Assembly (NCBI GenBank): GCA_964533275.1
Contig: CAZHJK010000014.1
Coordinates: 1 to 64,000, forward strand
Source of the DNA: CAZHJK01 sp964533275
GTDB lineage: Bacteria > Bacillota > Clostridia > Eubacteriales > Garciellaceae
Length of the DNA: 64,000 nt
Reading direction: 5' to 3'
The notes below the pieces were generated by a model that had not been told where the DNA came from, did no database searches, and saw only the letters and a program-made list of their open reading frames with translations. Both the position numbers and the translations under genes were made by a program. How positions within the stretch are numbered: the first letter of the stretch is position 1; every line of letters begins with the position of its first letter. This document shows positions 54,308 to 62,607 of the stretch, one piece after another.

Positions 54308-54343
54308 CATGTTGAGTGTATTGTATTGATAACGAGAAATTGA
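54308..54343 (+). pseudogene. RlmD-type C-terminal tail remnant
   Basis: Reads HVECIVLITRN then stop, the standard C-terminal end of RlmD/TrmA-type methyltransferases (the intact gene at 51737 ends HVETVVLMSRVKK). It differs enough in codons to be the remnant of a second gene rather than a fresh duplication. Very short, so confidence is limited. Confidence 0.5.
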
Positions 54344-54640
54344 AGTTTGTGAAAGCCCTGAAAACATTTGGTTTTATAAAATGAAAGTAAATCTGTCCAC
54401 TTAACTTAAACCCTAAACCCTTGATGTGTGTCTGCAGAAACATATCGAGGGTATATTTTGGGGCAAAATTGAGCCTGAAATTAGTAACAATTGTAATGAA
54501 AGTGGACTTCGATCATTTTTCCTTACATCAAATGTAAGTGTTTTAAGAGCTTAATTCTTGTTATGATTTATATAAGCAAATAATCAGTTGAGTGTATTTT
54601 TAACAAATTGTTAAATACTAGGTAGAAGGAGTGTTATACT
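54344..54640. other. Spacer before the Bce module
   Basis: No gene. GTCCACTT (54395-54402) and AAGTGGAC (54500-54507) form an inverted pair bounding 113 bases with an inner imperfect hairpin, perhaps a degenerate insertion element. Two clean inverted repeats follow: CTTACAT/ATGTAAG (54522-54538) and TTTAACAA/TTGTTAAA (54599-54615). Confidence 0.5.
54599..54615. promoter_or_regulatory. Inverted repeat, candidate regulator site for bceAB-like genes
   Basis: TTTAACAA-A-TTGTTAAA, a perfect 8-bp palindrome 25 bases before the ABC transporter start. It could be the target of the response regulator at 57604; this is a guess from position. Confidence 0.4.
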
Positions 54641-55420
54641 GTGATCATACAAGAAAAGCTATTAGAAGTCCAAGACTTATACAAAAATTATGGAAAGAAG
54701 AATAATATTACTAAAGCTCTAAATGGTGTTAGTTTTGATGTTCTTCCAGGAGAATTCTTAGGGATAATGGGTGCAAGTGGCTCTGGTAAGACAACATTAT
54801 TAAATTGCATTGCAACAATTATAAAACCAACATCTGGGCGTGTGCTTCTAAAGGATGAAAACATAAGTGCTTTTGACAGCAAAGATTTAGCAGAGTATCG
54901 GGGTAGTCAAATTGGTTATTTGTTTCAAGACTTCGAATTATTAGATAATCTAACCGGACAAGAAAATATACTATTACCCTTATCTATTCACGGGGTAAAC
55001 TTTGCAAAATCACGTGCTAAATTAGAAGAACTAGCAGGTTTATTAGAAATTACGGATGTTGTTAATAAATTTCCATCTCAGATGTCTGGTGGACAAAAAC
55101 AAAGGGTGGCTGCTGCTCGCAGTTTGATTTCTGATCCAGATATTGTTCTTGCAGATGAACCTACTGGGGCATTGGATACACGATCTTCAAGAATTTTAAT
55201 GAATAAGTTGGAAGGTATTAATAGAAGTAGTGGAAGAACTATTTTAATGGTTAGCCACGATCCTAATGCAGCAAGTTTTTGCTCAAGAATTTTATTTATT
55301 CAAGATGGTATTATATTTCATGAACTGCGTCGCAAGCAAGATGAGCCCAGGGAGAAATTTTATGATAGGATTTTAAAGCTTTTAGCTCAGCTTGGAGGAG
55401 GAAGCGCAAATGTTCTCTAG
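54641..55420 (+). CDS. BceA-like ABC transporter ATPase
   Basis: 259-residue ATPase of the MacB/BceA group. Walker A GASGSGKT at 44-51, signature MSGGQKQRV, Walker B VLADEPTGALD. With the ten-helix permease encoded next and the RR/kinase pair it forms a Bce-type peptide-antibiotic resistance module. The start is GTG with AGAAGGAG upstream, overlapping the permease gene by 11 bases. Confidence 0.93.
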   Translation: MIIQEKLLEVQDLYKNYGKKNNITKALNGVSFDVLPGEFLGIMGASGSGKTTLLNCIATIIKPTSGRVLLKDENISAFDSKDLAEYRGSQIGYLFQDFELLDNLTGQENILLPLSIHGVNFAKSRAKLEELAGLLEITDVVNKFPSQMSGGQKQRVAAARSLISDPDIVLADEPTGALDTRSSRILMNKLEGINRSSGRTILMVSHDPNAASFCSRILFIQDGIIFHELRRKQDEPREKFYDRILKLLAQLGGGSANVL

Positions 55421-57572
55421 TTTAATTTTTCGTAATGCTAAACGCAGTCGTAAGGAGAATCTAATATACTTTGCAACACTTATAACAGCAGTAGCTTCGT
55501 TTTATATAATCCTTTCACTGGGCAGACAAAATGTTATTTTATTTTTAAGAGAGTTTGAAAGTAGCTCAATAGATAAACTCTTAGCCCAAATGCCCGTTGT
55601 CTATTTGTTTGCATTATTTTTATTATTCTTTCAAATTTTATTTGCTAATCAGTACCAATTAAATCGAAGGACTAAAGAATTTGGACTCTATCTCATGTTA
55701 GGAATGCGTAAAAGATGTCTAGTTTTTCAACTTTTAGTGGAAGGGTTAGTTACTTCTATTCTTGCACTTATTGGGGGTATTTTATTTGGTGGATTTCTAG
55801 CAGAAATAATAAGTCTGACGGTTTCTAAATTAATCGGTCATGGAATCATTGGTCATCAAATGAGCTTGTCTATAAGTGCAATTTTATATACTGCTATTGG
55901 GTTTTTATTAGTTCAGTTTATAGCACTAGCTATTCTTGGTGGAAGATTGTTCAATCAAGAATTATACCAATTATTATATGGGCAAATGGATAAAAAACAA
56001 GATATGGGTCATTTAAAAGGCAATGTGTTCTATGTTTTACTAGGATCTATATTATTAGGAGTTGCATACTGGTTAATTATATATAGGTTTATGGAGGTTG
56101 CACAATCATTTCTATTTATACCACTTGCTCTTGGAAGTTTAGGAATCTTGTTTTTTATGAGGGGATTTTCAAAATTATTAGGTTGGTTGGCAAGTTTATC
56201 TAATGGAAAATCTATAAAAGGGCTACATACATTTACATTAAGACAGCTTCAAGAGAACATCGCTAACAGATCCACTTCTGTTGCAGTAACATCTATCCTA
56301 GTGACACTAGCAATTATACTAATAGCCAGCGGAGCATCTACTTTTCTCAGTTCAGGTAGTGATTCAGATAGGATTTCCTCGGTCTATGATTTTACTATGA
56401 TGGGGGACAGCCAAGAAGTAGAGGCATTTCTTACTACAGAAAAAATGGCACCGTATGTAAGTGATTTAAACCTTTTAGAAATAGGGAGGATGAAAGCTGG
56501 AGGATATCAGGATGATGGAATGCCATTATCATTAGTTGAGTGGTCTAATTTGAAAGAGGAAATTATTAAGGCTCTGCCAAGCGATTATAAAGAAGAAGTA
56601 TTATCTGGAGAAATGCAAAGTTACAATTTTAGTTCTAGTAACCCAGAAGCAGTTAATCTATTTAACGCTTTAGAAACAGGAACAAGTACACCTAATCTGA
56701 TTCCTGAATCATCTTATAACGGACTTTTAAAAGTTGTTGGAGAAAAACCTATAAATCTACAATCAAATGAGATTGCCTTATACTTTAATCCGGATTATAT
56801 ATCTATGGACAATTTACAAAGCATACCTGTATTAGATAATATTATTGAAAAGTCAGCAAAAGAAGGCCAAGCTTTAATGAGCATTGATGATCAAGAAATT
56901 TATATACACCCGTCAATACCACTGAGGGGATTAGTTGCAGATAGATCAGTACAAATTTATTCAGCCTTTATTGTACCTGACCATATGTTTGAGGAATTAC
57001 TAAATAAAGAAACTTATGGATCATATTGGAATTTTCGTATTCCGCAAGAAATGCAAGAGGAACAAGGCTTAATGACCCCAATGATGGAGGCTAGAGATTT
57101 ATTAAAATCTTCAGGTTTCAGGTTTGAAAGCTATTTGCAAAACTTTGGTCGTCAACTCTTTTATGTTGTTGCTGGAAGTTATACGACCTTATATATGGGG
57201 TTCTTATTCTTAATTATTGCTTGTACGGTATTAGGCTTGCAATTCTTAACACAAATGAAGCACACTGGACAACGCTATTTAACGCTTTCCATGTTGGGAG
57301 CTAAGGGTCATCAAATGAAAAAATCCATGCATAGGCAGGTGTTATGGACATTTCTATTACCTATATCTCTTGCATGTGTGAGCGGAGCTGTTGGTATAAA
57401 GGCAATGAATTTATTTCTTGTTATTCACATTGAAAATAAAGGGTTACTAGATCCTATTGCATTTACATTTGCATTTATTGTAATCGCAATTATAGCGACT
57501 TATGGAGTAGCTGTGGCTCGTTCAGCAAATCATGAGATAGATAAATTACGTTGGAAACCTAATATAGATTAA
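55410..57572 (+). CDS. BceB-like ABC permease
   Basis: 720-residue FtsX-domain permease with about ten transmembrane segments and a large extracytoplasmic domain of about 220 residues (about 320-585) between segments 7 and 8, the BceB hallmark for peptide antibiotic sensing. The ATG at 55410 follows GGAGGAGG; an upstream in-frame ATG lies before that site. It probably removes peptides such as bacitracin or lantibiotics from lipid II-cycle targets (family knowledge). Confidence 0.93.
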   Translation: MFSSLIFRNAKRSRKENLIYFATLITAVASFYIILSLGRQNVILFLREFESSSIDKLLAQMPVVYLFALFLLFFQILFANQYQLNRRTKEFGLYLMLGMRKRCLVFQLLVEGLVTSILALIGGILFGGFLAEIISLTVSKLIGHGIIGHQMSLSISAILYTAIGFLLVQFIALAILGGRLFNQELYQLLYGQMDKKQDMGHLKGNVFYVLLGSILLGVAYWLIIYRFMEVAQSFLFIPLALGSLGILFFMRGFSKLLGWLASLSNGKSIKGLHTFTLRQLQENIANRSTSVAVTSILVTLAIILIASGASTFLSSGSDSDRISSVYDFTMMGDSQEVEAFLTTEKMAPYVSDLNLLEIGRMKAGGYQDDGMPLSLVEWSNLKEEIIKALPSDYKEEVLSGEMQSYNFSSSNPEAVNLFNALETGTSTPNLIPESSYNGLLKVVGEKPINLQSNEIALYFNPDYISMDNLQSIPVLDNIIEKSAKEGQALMSIDDQEIYIHPSIPLRGLVADRSVQIYSAFIVPDHMFEELLNKETYGSYWNFRIPQEMQEEQGLMTPMMEARDLLKSSGFRFESYLQNFGRQLFYVVAGSYTTLYMGFLFLIIACTVLGLQFLTQMKHTGQRYLTLSMLGAKGHQMKKSMHRQVLWTFLLPISLACVSGAVGIKAMNLFLVIHIENKGLLDPIAFTFAFIVIAIIATYGVAVARSANHEIDKLRWKPNID

Positions 57573-57603
57573 GGTTAAATTGAATTTGTAAGGAGGTGCT
57601 GAA

Positions 57604-58281
57604 GTGGCAAAGATTATAATTGTTGAAGACGATTCGTTATTGAGAGAAGAATTGACGGATATACTTAAAAAAGATGGTTATGAGGTAGTGGCAATCAAAG
57701 ATTTTCATGATATAGCTACTCAAATAGCCACTTTGACACCTGATTTAGTCTTGCTGGATATCAATTTGCCGGAACAATCAGGATTTGAAATATGTAAAAG
57801 TCTAAAGTCAAAAGGGATAGGCCCAATATTAATTCTAACATCTAGAGATAAGTTACAGGATGAAGTGCATGGTCTTAATTTAGGCGCAGATGATTATCTT
57901 ACTAAGCCATGCAATAGAGACAGATTGTTAGCGCGTATTCAGAATCTATTAAGAAGATTTGAAGGACAACCAGAACTAGTAGATGGAGGCAGTTTTCTAC
58001 TAGATCCAAACACCTATACTTTGTATAAGGACTCCCAATCATTATTGCTGTCATCTAATGAAGGGAAAATTTTATTAGCTTTAGTGGAAAATAGACCTGA
58101 AATTGTTTCTAAGTCTAGGCTAGGTGAACTTTTATGGGGAACAAACCAATATATTGATGAAAATGCACTTCAAGTAAATCTCACTCGATTACGAAAAACA
58201 CTGCGGCAATTAAACCTGGATCATCAAATTGAAACAATTAGGGGTCATGGTTATCGACTCAGGAGGCAGGAGAATCAATGA
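57604..58281 (+). CDS. BceR-like response regulator
   Basis: 225 residues, OmpR family. Phospho-acceptor Asp52 in LLDINLPEQSG, and a C-terminal winged helix (ENALQVNLTRLRKTL) as in BceR/GraR-type regulators. The start is GTG with AAGGAGG upstream. It overlaps the kinase gene by four bases. Confidence 0.93.
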   Translation: MAKIIIVEDDSLLREELTDILKKDGYEVVAIKDFHDIATQIATLTPDLVLLDINLPEQSGFEICKSLKSKGIGPILILTSRDKLQDEVHGLNLGADDYLTKPCNRDRLLARIQNLLRRFEGQPELVDGGSFLLDPNTYTLYKDSQSLLLSSNEGKILLALVENRPEIVSKSRLGELLWGTNQYIDENALQVNLTRLRKTLRQLNLDHQIETIRGHGYRLRRQENQ

Positions 58282-59315
58282 AATGGATAAAGCAAATTTA
58301 TGCCTGTTTTAATGATTATAAATTATGGTTTCTAATTTTAATTGCTACGAATTTTCTGTTTATCTTTTTAGCTTGGTTAGCTTATCCAGAGACATTTGTG
58401 ATTTTAGTAGGATTAATGATTGTTTTTATGTTAACAATGGTATCTTTGTCGATGTTCATTATCATTAGAAAGCAAGCAAAAATAGACGAAGCTTTTGAAG
58501 ACTTTTTGTTAGAGCCAAATGATACGAACGAAGAAAGATTATGCCAAGTATCCCCTGAGACACATTTGACGTATATCCGTAGATTAGGAAATGTTATAAG
58601 GTCCTATCAGTCTAAACTAAATGATCAAGTCATTGAGCTAACGGACTATGAAAACTATATAGAAGGCTGGGTTCATGAAGTTAAAAAACCACTGTCACTA
58701 ATGACGTTGATATTAGATAACCGTATTGATGAAATGTCACCTCTTGTTAAACGCCGAATGCTTCATGTTAGAGATCAAATGCTTGGAGATGTAGAGAAAA
58801 TTTTGTATTTTGCTAGGCTTGGTGCTGCACATAAAGACTATAACTTTGAATCCATAAGCTTATTAGCATTTTGCAAAGAGACAATTAAGAATAATCAAAC
58901 ACTATTAGATGAAACTGGGTTTTATATACACTTTGTAGGTGAAGAAATGGAAGTTTTATCGGAACGCAAAGGTCTAAACTTTATGTTAGAACAAATAATC
59001 ACTAATAGTACGAAATACATTACACAGAACAATGGTAGCCCTATGCTGAAATTTGAAACGATTTATGATAATATGGCTGATGAAATTATTCTAAATATTA
59101 GTGATAATGGGCCTGGTATAGCTGAAGAAGATTTATCATTTATTTTTGATAAAGGATTTACTGGAAGAAGAGGTGCTTATACAAGAGAAGCAACAGGTAT
59201 GGGACTCTTTTTAGTAAGGAAGATGGCTTATGATTTAGCGATTCATTTGGATGTAGAATCAGAGCTTGGTTCAGGCCTGACTATATCTTTAATATTTCCA
59301 AATGTTAAAAAATAA
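58278..59315 (+). CDS. BceS-like intramembrane-sensing histidine kinase
   Basis: 345 residues. Two transmembrane segments (about 16-37, 40-63) with almost no outer loop, then a kinase core with phospho-acceptor His133 in WVHEVKKPLSL and an ATPase domain (GTGMGLFL-like: ATGMGLFLVRKMA). Such kinases sense through the BceAB transporter rather than directly. The gene overlaps the regulator by four bases. Confidence 0.93.
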   Translation: MKWIKQIYACFNDYKLWFLILIATNFLFIFLAWLAYPETFVILVGLMIVFMLTMVSLSMFIIIRKQAKIDEAFEDFLLEPNDTNEERLCQVSPETHLTYIRRLGNVIRSYQSKLNDQVIELTDYENYIEGWVHEVKKPLSLMTLILDNRIDEMSPLVKRRMLHVRDQMLGDVEKILYFARLGAAHKDYNFESISLLAFCKETIKNNQTLLDETGFYIHFVGEEMEVLSERKGLNFMLEQIITNSTKYITQNNGSPMLKFETIYDNMADEIILNISDNGPGIAEEDLSFIFDKGFTGRRGAYTREATGMGLFLVRKMAYDLAIHLDVESELGSGLTISLIFPNVKK

Positions 59316-59395
59316 GACATTAATCAGGATTACTATGCCAAGGCCTGGGTATTGAGATAAGGTAGAAAAAAGGGGGGAGAAAGTGAATAACCGAT

Positions 59396-59869
59396 ATGAG
59401 GATTTTTTATAAGTTATGTTTAGGTTGGTTTATTATACTATCTACTTACTTGCTGATAGATTTTATAGTTATAATAGGTGGATTTTGGAGATTGAATAAT
59501 ATTTTAGGGATTTTGCTACTTGTTTTGCCTTATACAGTTGGAACATTGTATTACTTACTATTTTGTAAAGGAAAAAGTAAAACTTTTTATGCATTAGGCT
59601 TATTTATCCCTACCATTGCAGAGAAAATTATAATATATTTGCTAGGCGCATATATTTATAATTTTAATATTCTAGATGTAACAAGTGTTATGAATGGGAT
59701 TGCTGATGGAGGAGAAAAAATAAGGCGAGGACTTGAGAGTGTTGAAACCTATTATCATTATCTTTCCTCATTCTTTAGTTGGGGTTATGTATTTGGAGGG
59801 TTACTGTTATCTTTAGTTATGACAATTTTACTAGTTAGATTTCAAAAGGGAGTAGTATCTAAGACTTAA
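59396..59869 (+). CDS. Small polytopic membrane protein, possible 5' frameshift
   Basis: 157 residues with four hydrophobic segments, no family recognised. The strong site AGGGGGGAG is correctly spaced not for this ATG but for GTG at 59383 in another frame. That frame reads nine codons to a run of six T (59403-59408) and stops at once; with one T fewer it would join this gene to give a protein beginning MNNRYEDFYKLCLGW. So either translation starts weakly at 59396, or the gene is frameshifted or uses slippage at the T run. Confidence 0.6.
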   Translation: MRIFYKLCLGWFIILSTYLLIDFIVIIGGFWRLNNILGILLLVLPYTVGTLYYLLFCKGKSKTFYALGLFIPTIAEKIIIYLLGAYIYNFNILDVTSVMNGIADGGEKIRRGLESVETYYHYLSSFFSWGYVFGGLLLSLVMTILLVRFQKGVVSKT

Positions 59870-59909
59870 CGGGAATCTGGATTATTATAAATAAGGAGTG
59901 TTACAATTA

Positions 59910-60434
59910 ATGGGAAATCAGCAAATAAAAGAAAATATACTATTTCAGCTAGACATGTGCTGGCAGCTCTATCTTTATCATACAGAGAATCTTGAGGATG
60001 CAGAGGCATATTGGGCATTCAGCCCCAAGAGCCTTCAAGTTCGCAAGGAAGACGATGGCTGGTGCATAGATTGGCCTGAAAGCGAAAGTTATGAGATTGG
60101 GCCGTCTAGTATTGCTTGGACGATGTGGCATATTATATATTGGTGGACTACTGCATTAGATTGGAATTTTGGAGATGGCACATTAAATAAAGAAGACATC
60201 CTTTGGTCAGGAAATGTTGAACAGGCAAAAGAGACAATAAAGTTATTACACGATCAATGGGTATCAAAATTAAATGAGCTGTCGGAGGAAGATTATCATT
60301 TAAAGCAGTATGCTAAATGGCCATTAGAAGATAGGAGCTTTGTCGATATTGCACTTTGGTTGAATGGAGAATTAATGAAAAATGTAGCGGAAATAGGTTA
60401 TGGGAGATTTTTATATGCAGCTTGCAAAAAATAG
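59910..60434 (+). CDS. DinB-family protein
   Basis: 174 residues of the DinB/YfiT metal-binding four-helix family: SSIAWTMWHIIYWWTTALDW carries a typical His, and a conserved LWLNGELMKNVAEIGYGRFLY closes the protein. Members include thiol transferases and DNA-damage-induced proteins; the role here is unknown. The ATG at 59910 has AAGGAG 11 bases upstream. Its end abuts a TetR fragment. Confidence 0.75.
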   Translation: MGNQQIKENILFQLDMCWQLYLYHTENLEDAEAYWAFSPKSLQVRKEDDGWCIDWPESESYEIGPSSIAWTMWHIIYWWTTALDWNFGDGTLNKEDILWSGNVEQAKETIKLLHDQWVSKLNELSEEDYHLKQYAKWPLEDRSFVDIALWLNGELMKNVAEIGYGRFLYAACKK

Positions 60435-60439
60435 GGATA

Positions 60440-60846
60440 CTAGGGTTTGCAAGAATAAAGACTAGTATAATAGCCTCAAATGCTGGAATTAGTGAGGGTA
60501 TGATTTATAAATATTTCAAGTCTAAGGCTGAACTTTATTCTGAAATAATAGAAGAATTAATTGAGCATGCCGATAATAACCTTAGAGAAATCAATAATCT
60601 AATTGGAACTCCTTTTGAGCAAATTAAAGCTTTAACAGAAGGTATGATTGATAAGAATAATAAGTATGCTTTTATGTTTATTTTGAAAGCACAGAGAGAT
60701 AAAGATATTCCTGAAAAATCTAGACAAATTCTAAAACAACATTTTAATAATGCTTTAATTGACCAACTGTCACCTGTTTTTCTTAAAGGACAGGAATTAG
60801 GAGTATTCGTAGAAGGTGACCCACAACAGATATTAACACGCGGTGG
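60440..60846 (+). pseudogene. TetR-family regulator, truncated at both ends
   Basis: About 135 residues from GFARIKTSIIASNAGISEG to EGDPQQIL match the middle of a TetR regulator, including the helix-turn-helix and recognition helix (MIYKYFKSKAELY). The first 20 or so residues are missing, no start or ribosome site is present, and the C-terminus is cut at about 60838, where GC-rich DNA begins. It overlaps the tail of the DinB gene in another frame. Not functional. Confidence 0.7.
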
Positions 60847-60875
60847 CACTTCGAGATAACGTTTCGGCTGTTATG

Positions 60876-60921
60876 CGCCTTAATGTCCGTTTGCCATGGA
60901 CGGCAAACGGACATTGAGGCG
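60876..60921. repeat. GC-rich inverted repeat at cassette edge
   Basis: CGCCTTAATGTCCGTTTGCC (60876-60895) pairs with 60902-60921 at 19 of 20 positions, with a six-base loop. Base composition is clearly higher in GC than the surroundings. Confidence 0.8.
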
Positions 60922-60944
60922 TAGCCTTTGTTGTATTTTTCATT

Positions 60945-61475
60945 TTATACCAAATTAAACGAATCATAATAAGATACCATTATTACTAAAAATCCAATAA
61001 GGGCGATTAATGCTCTCAACCAGTTAGCCCTTCTGAGAGAAACGCGAATGGAGTTGACTTCATTTTTATCCACCGTTGTCATTTTATTTATTTTATTATA
61101 AAGTGGTACATTAGTTATCTTTGAAACAACTTGCGAAAGACTGCATAATACCATGCCTATAAAAAACATGGTGTCAGACAATCCAAAAAAAATCGGGAAG
61201 ACTATTGTCGCAAAAAAAGGTATTGATGCATTTAAAATCATATAAACAGAATATCCAGCACGTTTGTAAAGCAAATGCATAAATTTAATGAAGTTTTCTT
61301 CATCATAGTCACTCATTATTTTTGTTAATACGTTTGCCACAAACAAAAGCCCTCCGGTGAAGAACCCCGCAAAAACAGTGATAACCAACTTAACAATCAA
61401 TTCATAATTCATAATAATTTGTATGATATAGTAGGCAACTAAATCATACTCTCCTTTCATAATATTTACGCTCAC
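60945..61475 (-). CDS. DUF1772-like membrane protein
   Basis: 176 residues as framed. Four hydrophobic segments with the DUF1772/anthrone-oxygenase-like pattern NVPLYNKINKM followed by RRANWLRAL. The start is uncertain: GTG at 61475, ATG at 61460 or ATG at 61412 (MNYELIVKL), none with a well-spaced ribosome site. It lies downstream of, and on the same strand as, a TetR gene, so the two probably form an operon with the membrane protein as regulated effector. Confidence 0.65.
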   Translation of the reverse strand: MSVNIMKGEYDLVAYYIIQIIMNYELIVKLVITVFAGFFTGGLLFVANVLTKIMSDYDEENFIKFMHLLYKRAGYSVYMILNASIPFFATIVFPIFFGLSDTMFFIGMVLCSLSQVVSKITNVPLYNKINKMTTVDKNEVNSIRVSLRRANWLRALIALIGFLVIMVSYYDSFNLV

Positions 61476-61491
61476 ATCATGGTATTAATCT

Positions 61492-61536
61492 AATTAAGAA
61501 AGCCGAAGGAGCGTAGCGACTGACGCTTTCTTAATT
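61492..61536. repeat. Inverted repeat between TetR and DUF1772 genes
   Basis: AATTAAGAAAGC (61492-61503) pairs perfectly with GCTTTCTTAATT (61525-61536) around a GC-richer loop. The rest of the 61476-61688 gap shows nothing further. Confidence 0.75.
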
Positions 61537-61688
61537 CGCCCGGCTTCCGCCAGTATAATCTTATCCTTTATAATTGGTTTAGGCACTGTGGACTTTTTAT
61601 TTAACCTATAACCTAGACTATTCGAAGGGGTGTATTACCACAGTTTCATCTAAATCATTTATAGTTGGATAAGTTTTGAACTTTTCAA

Positions 61689-62312
61689 TCATTTATAATA
61701 GGTTTTTCGCAACTCGTTAACATAACCGTCAAATTCAACACTGATTTTTTCAAAATCATAAATGGGAGCATCCCTGCTCCGGAACTGCTCCAGTATTTCT
61801 TCCGCGTATCCGCTTATTGCCCAGAAGATCAGTTGCTTTGATTTCTCTACATCCAGCTCGCTGCGGAATTTGGACGTATCAATATCTCCATAAAACTGTT
61901 CAAAAATTTTGGTTTCCACCACTTTACGCCTTTTTTTCAGTTCATCCATTACAGCATAAGAATCGGTAAAAACAGCCACCTTATAGAAACCAATAATCCA
62001 CGGATGTTTTTGCAGCACCTGAATTTTGAGCAGACAGGTTTGTCGGAGGCGCTCAAAAATATCCTTTTCATTCAGGTCGATGCGTTCAAAATATTCTCTG
62101 TTCAAAAAGTCCAGGCAATAGTCGTAAAGAAATAGAAAGAAATCCTTCTTATTGTTGATATAGTGAAACATCAGCGGTTTTGATATGCCGGATTCCTTGG
62201 CAATCACATTGGTCGATGCGGCGTCAAAACCTTTTTTGGCAAATTCCTTGAGGGCTGCGTTTAGAACAACATCCCGTCTTTCAGGCTCTAAACTCAGAAA
62301 TTTTGAGAACAT
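61689..62312 (-). CDS. TetR-family transcriptional regulator
   Basis: 207 residues. N-terminal helix-turn-helix (STNVIAKESGISKPLMFHYINNKKDFF) and a variable ligand domain. The ATG at 62312 has GAAGGTGA upstream. Codon use is GC-richer than its neighbours, with many C- or G-ending codons, suggesting recent transfer. A consensus promoter with an embedded palindrome lies upstream, fitting autoregulation. Confidence 0.88.
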   Translation of the reverse strand: MFSKFLSLEPERRDVVLNAALKEFAKKGFDAASTNVIAKESGISKPLMFHYINNKKDFFLFLYDYCLDFLNREYFERIDLNEKDIFERLRQTCLLKIQVLQKHPWIIGFYKVAVFTDSYAVMDELKKRRKVVETKIFEQFYGDIDTSKFRSELDVEKSKQLIFWAISGYAEEILEQFRSRDAPIYDFEKISVEFDGYVNELRKTYYK

Positions 62313-62377
62313 GGTAATCACCTTCTTATCAGTCTTTTCTATCGTAAAAACAATTTATCTGTTAGGTCAACGACATC

Positions 62378-62406
62378 ATTATATCAGCATTTACCTAATA
62401 GGTCAA
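62378..62406 (-). promoter_or_regulatory. TetR-gene promoter with embedded operator
   Basis: On the minus strand TTGACC, 17 bases, TATAAT. The palindrome ACCTATTAGGT (62393-62403) overlaps the -35 and spacer, and a second TTGACCTA occurs downstream near 62362-62370. Binding there would repress the gene's own promoter. Confidence 0.75.
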
Positions 62407-62508
62407 TAGATATAATAGATTAAAAACAGGCAGGTTATAATATACATAGTTAATTTGGTAACTTTGAATATATTTATCCAAATCACAAATGGAGTGAAAA
62501 ATACTAAA

Positions 62509-62530
62509 AGTAGTTACATTTGTAACTACT
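62509..62530. promoter_or_regulatory. Operator-like palindrome before the CPBP gene
   Basis: AGTAGTTACA-TT-TGTAACTACT is perfect over ten bases each side. The centre TACAttTGTA fits the TACAnnTGTA pattern of BlaI/MecI/CopY-type repressors. No such regulator is in the window. Confidence 0.5.
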
Positions 62531-62607
62531 ACTAATTTACTAAAGTTGATAGAATGAAACTAAAGCCACAGAAAGTACATTTATGAAATATTATGAGGTG
62601 ATAAAAA

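Noticed and set aside
54308..54343. Idea that the RlmD-type tail arose from the adjacent rlmD by the RAYT insertion splitting it
   Set aside because: rlmD at 51737-53110 is complete with its own tail, and the two tails differ at many positions.
60876..60921. Integron attC site
   Set aside because: The stem is GC-rich and palindromic but lacks the RYYYAAC/GTTRRRY core sites, and no integrase is present.
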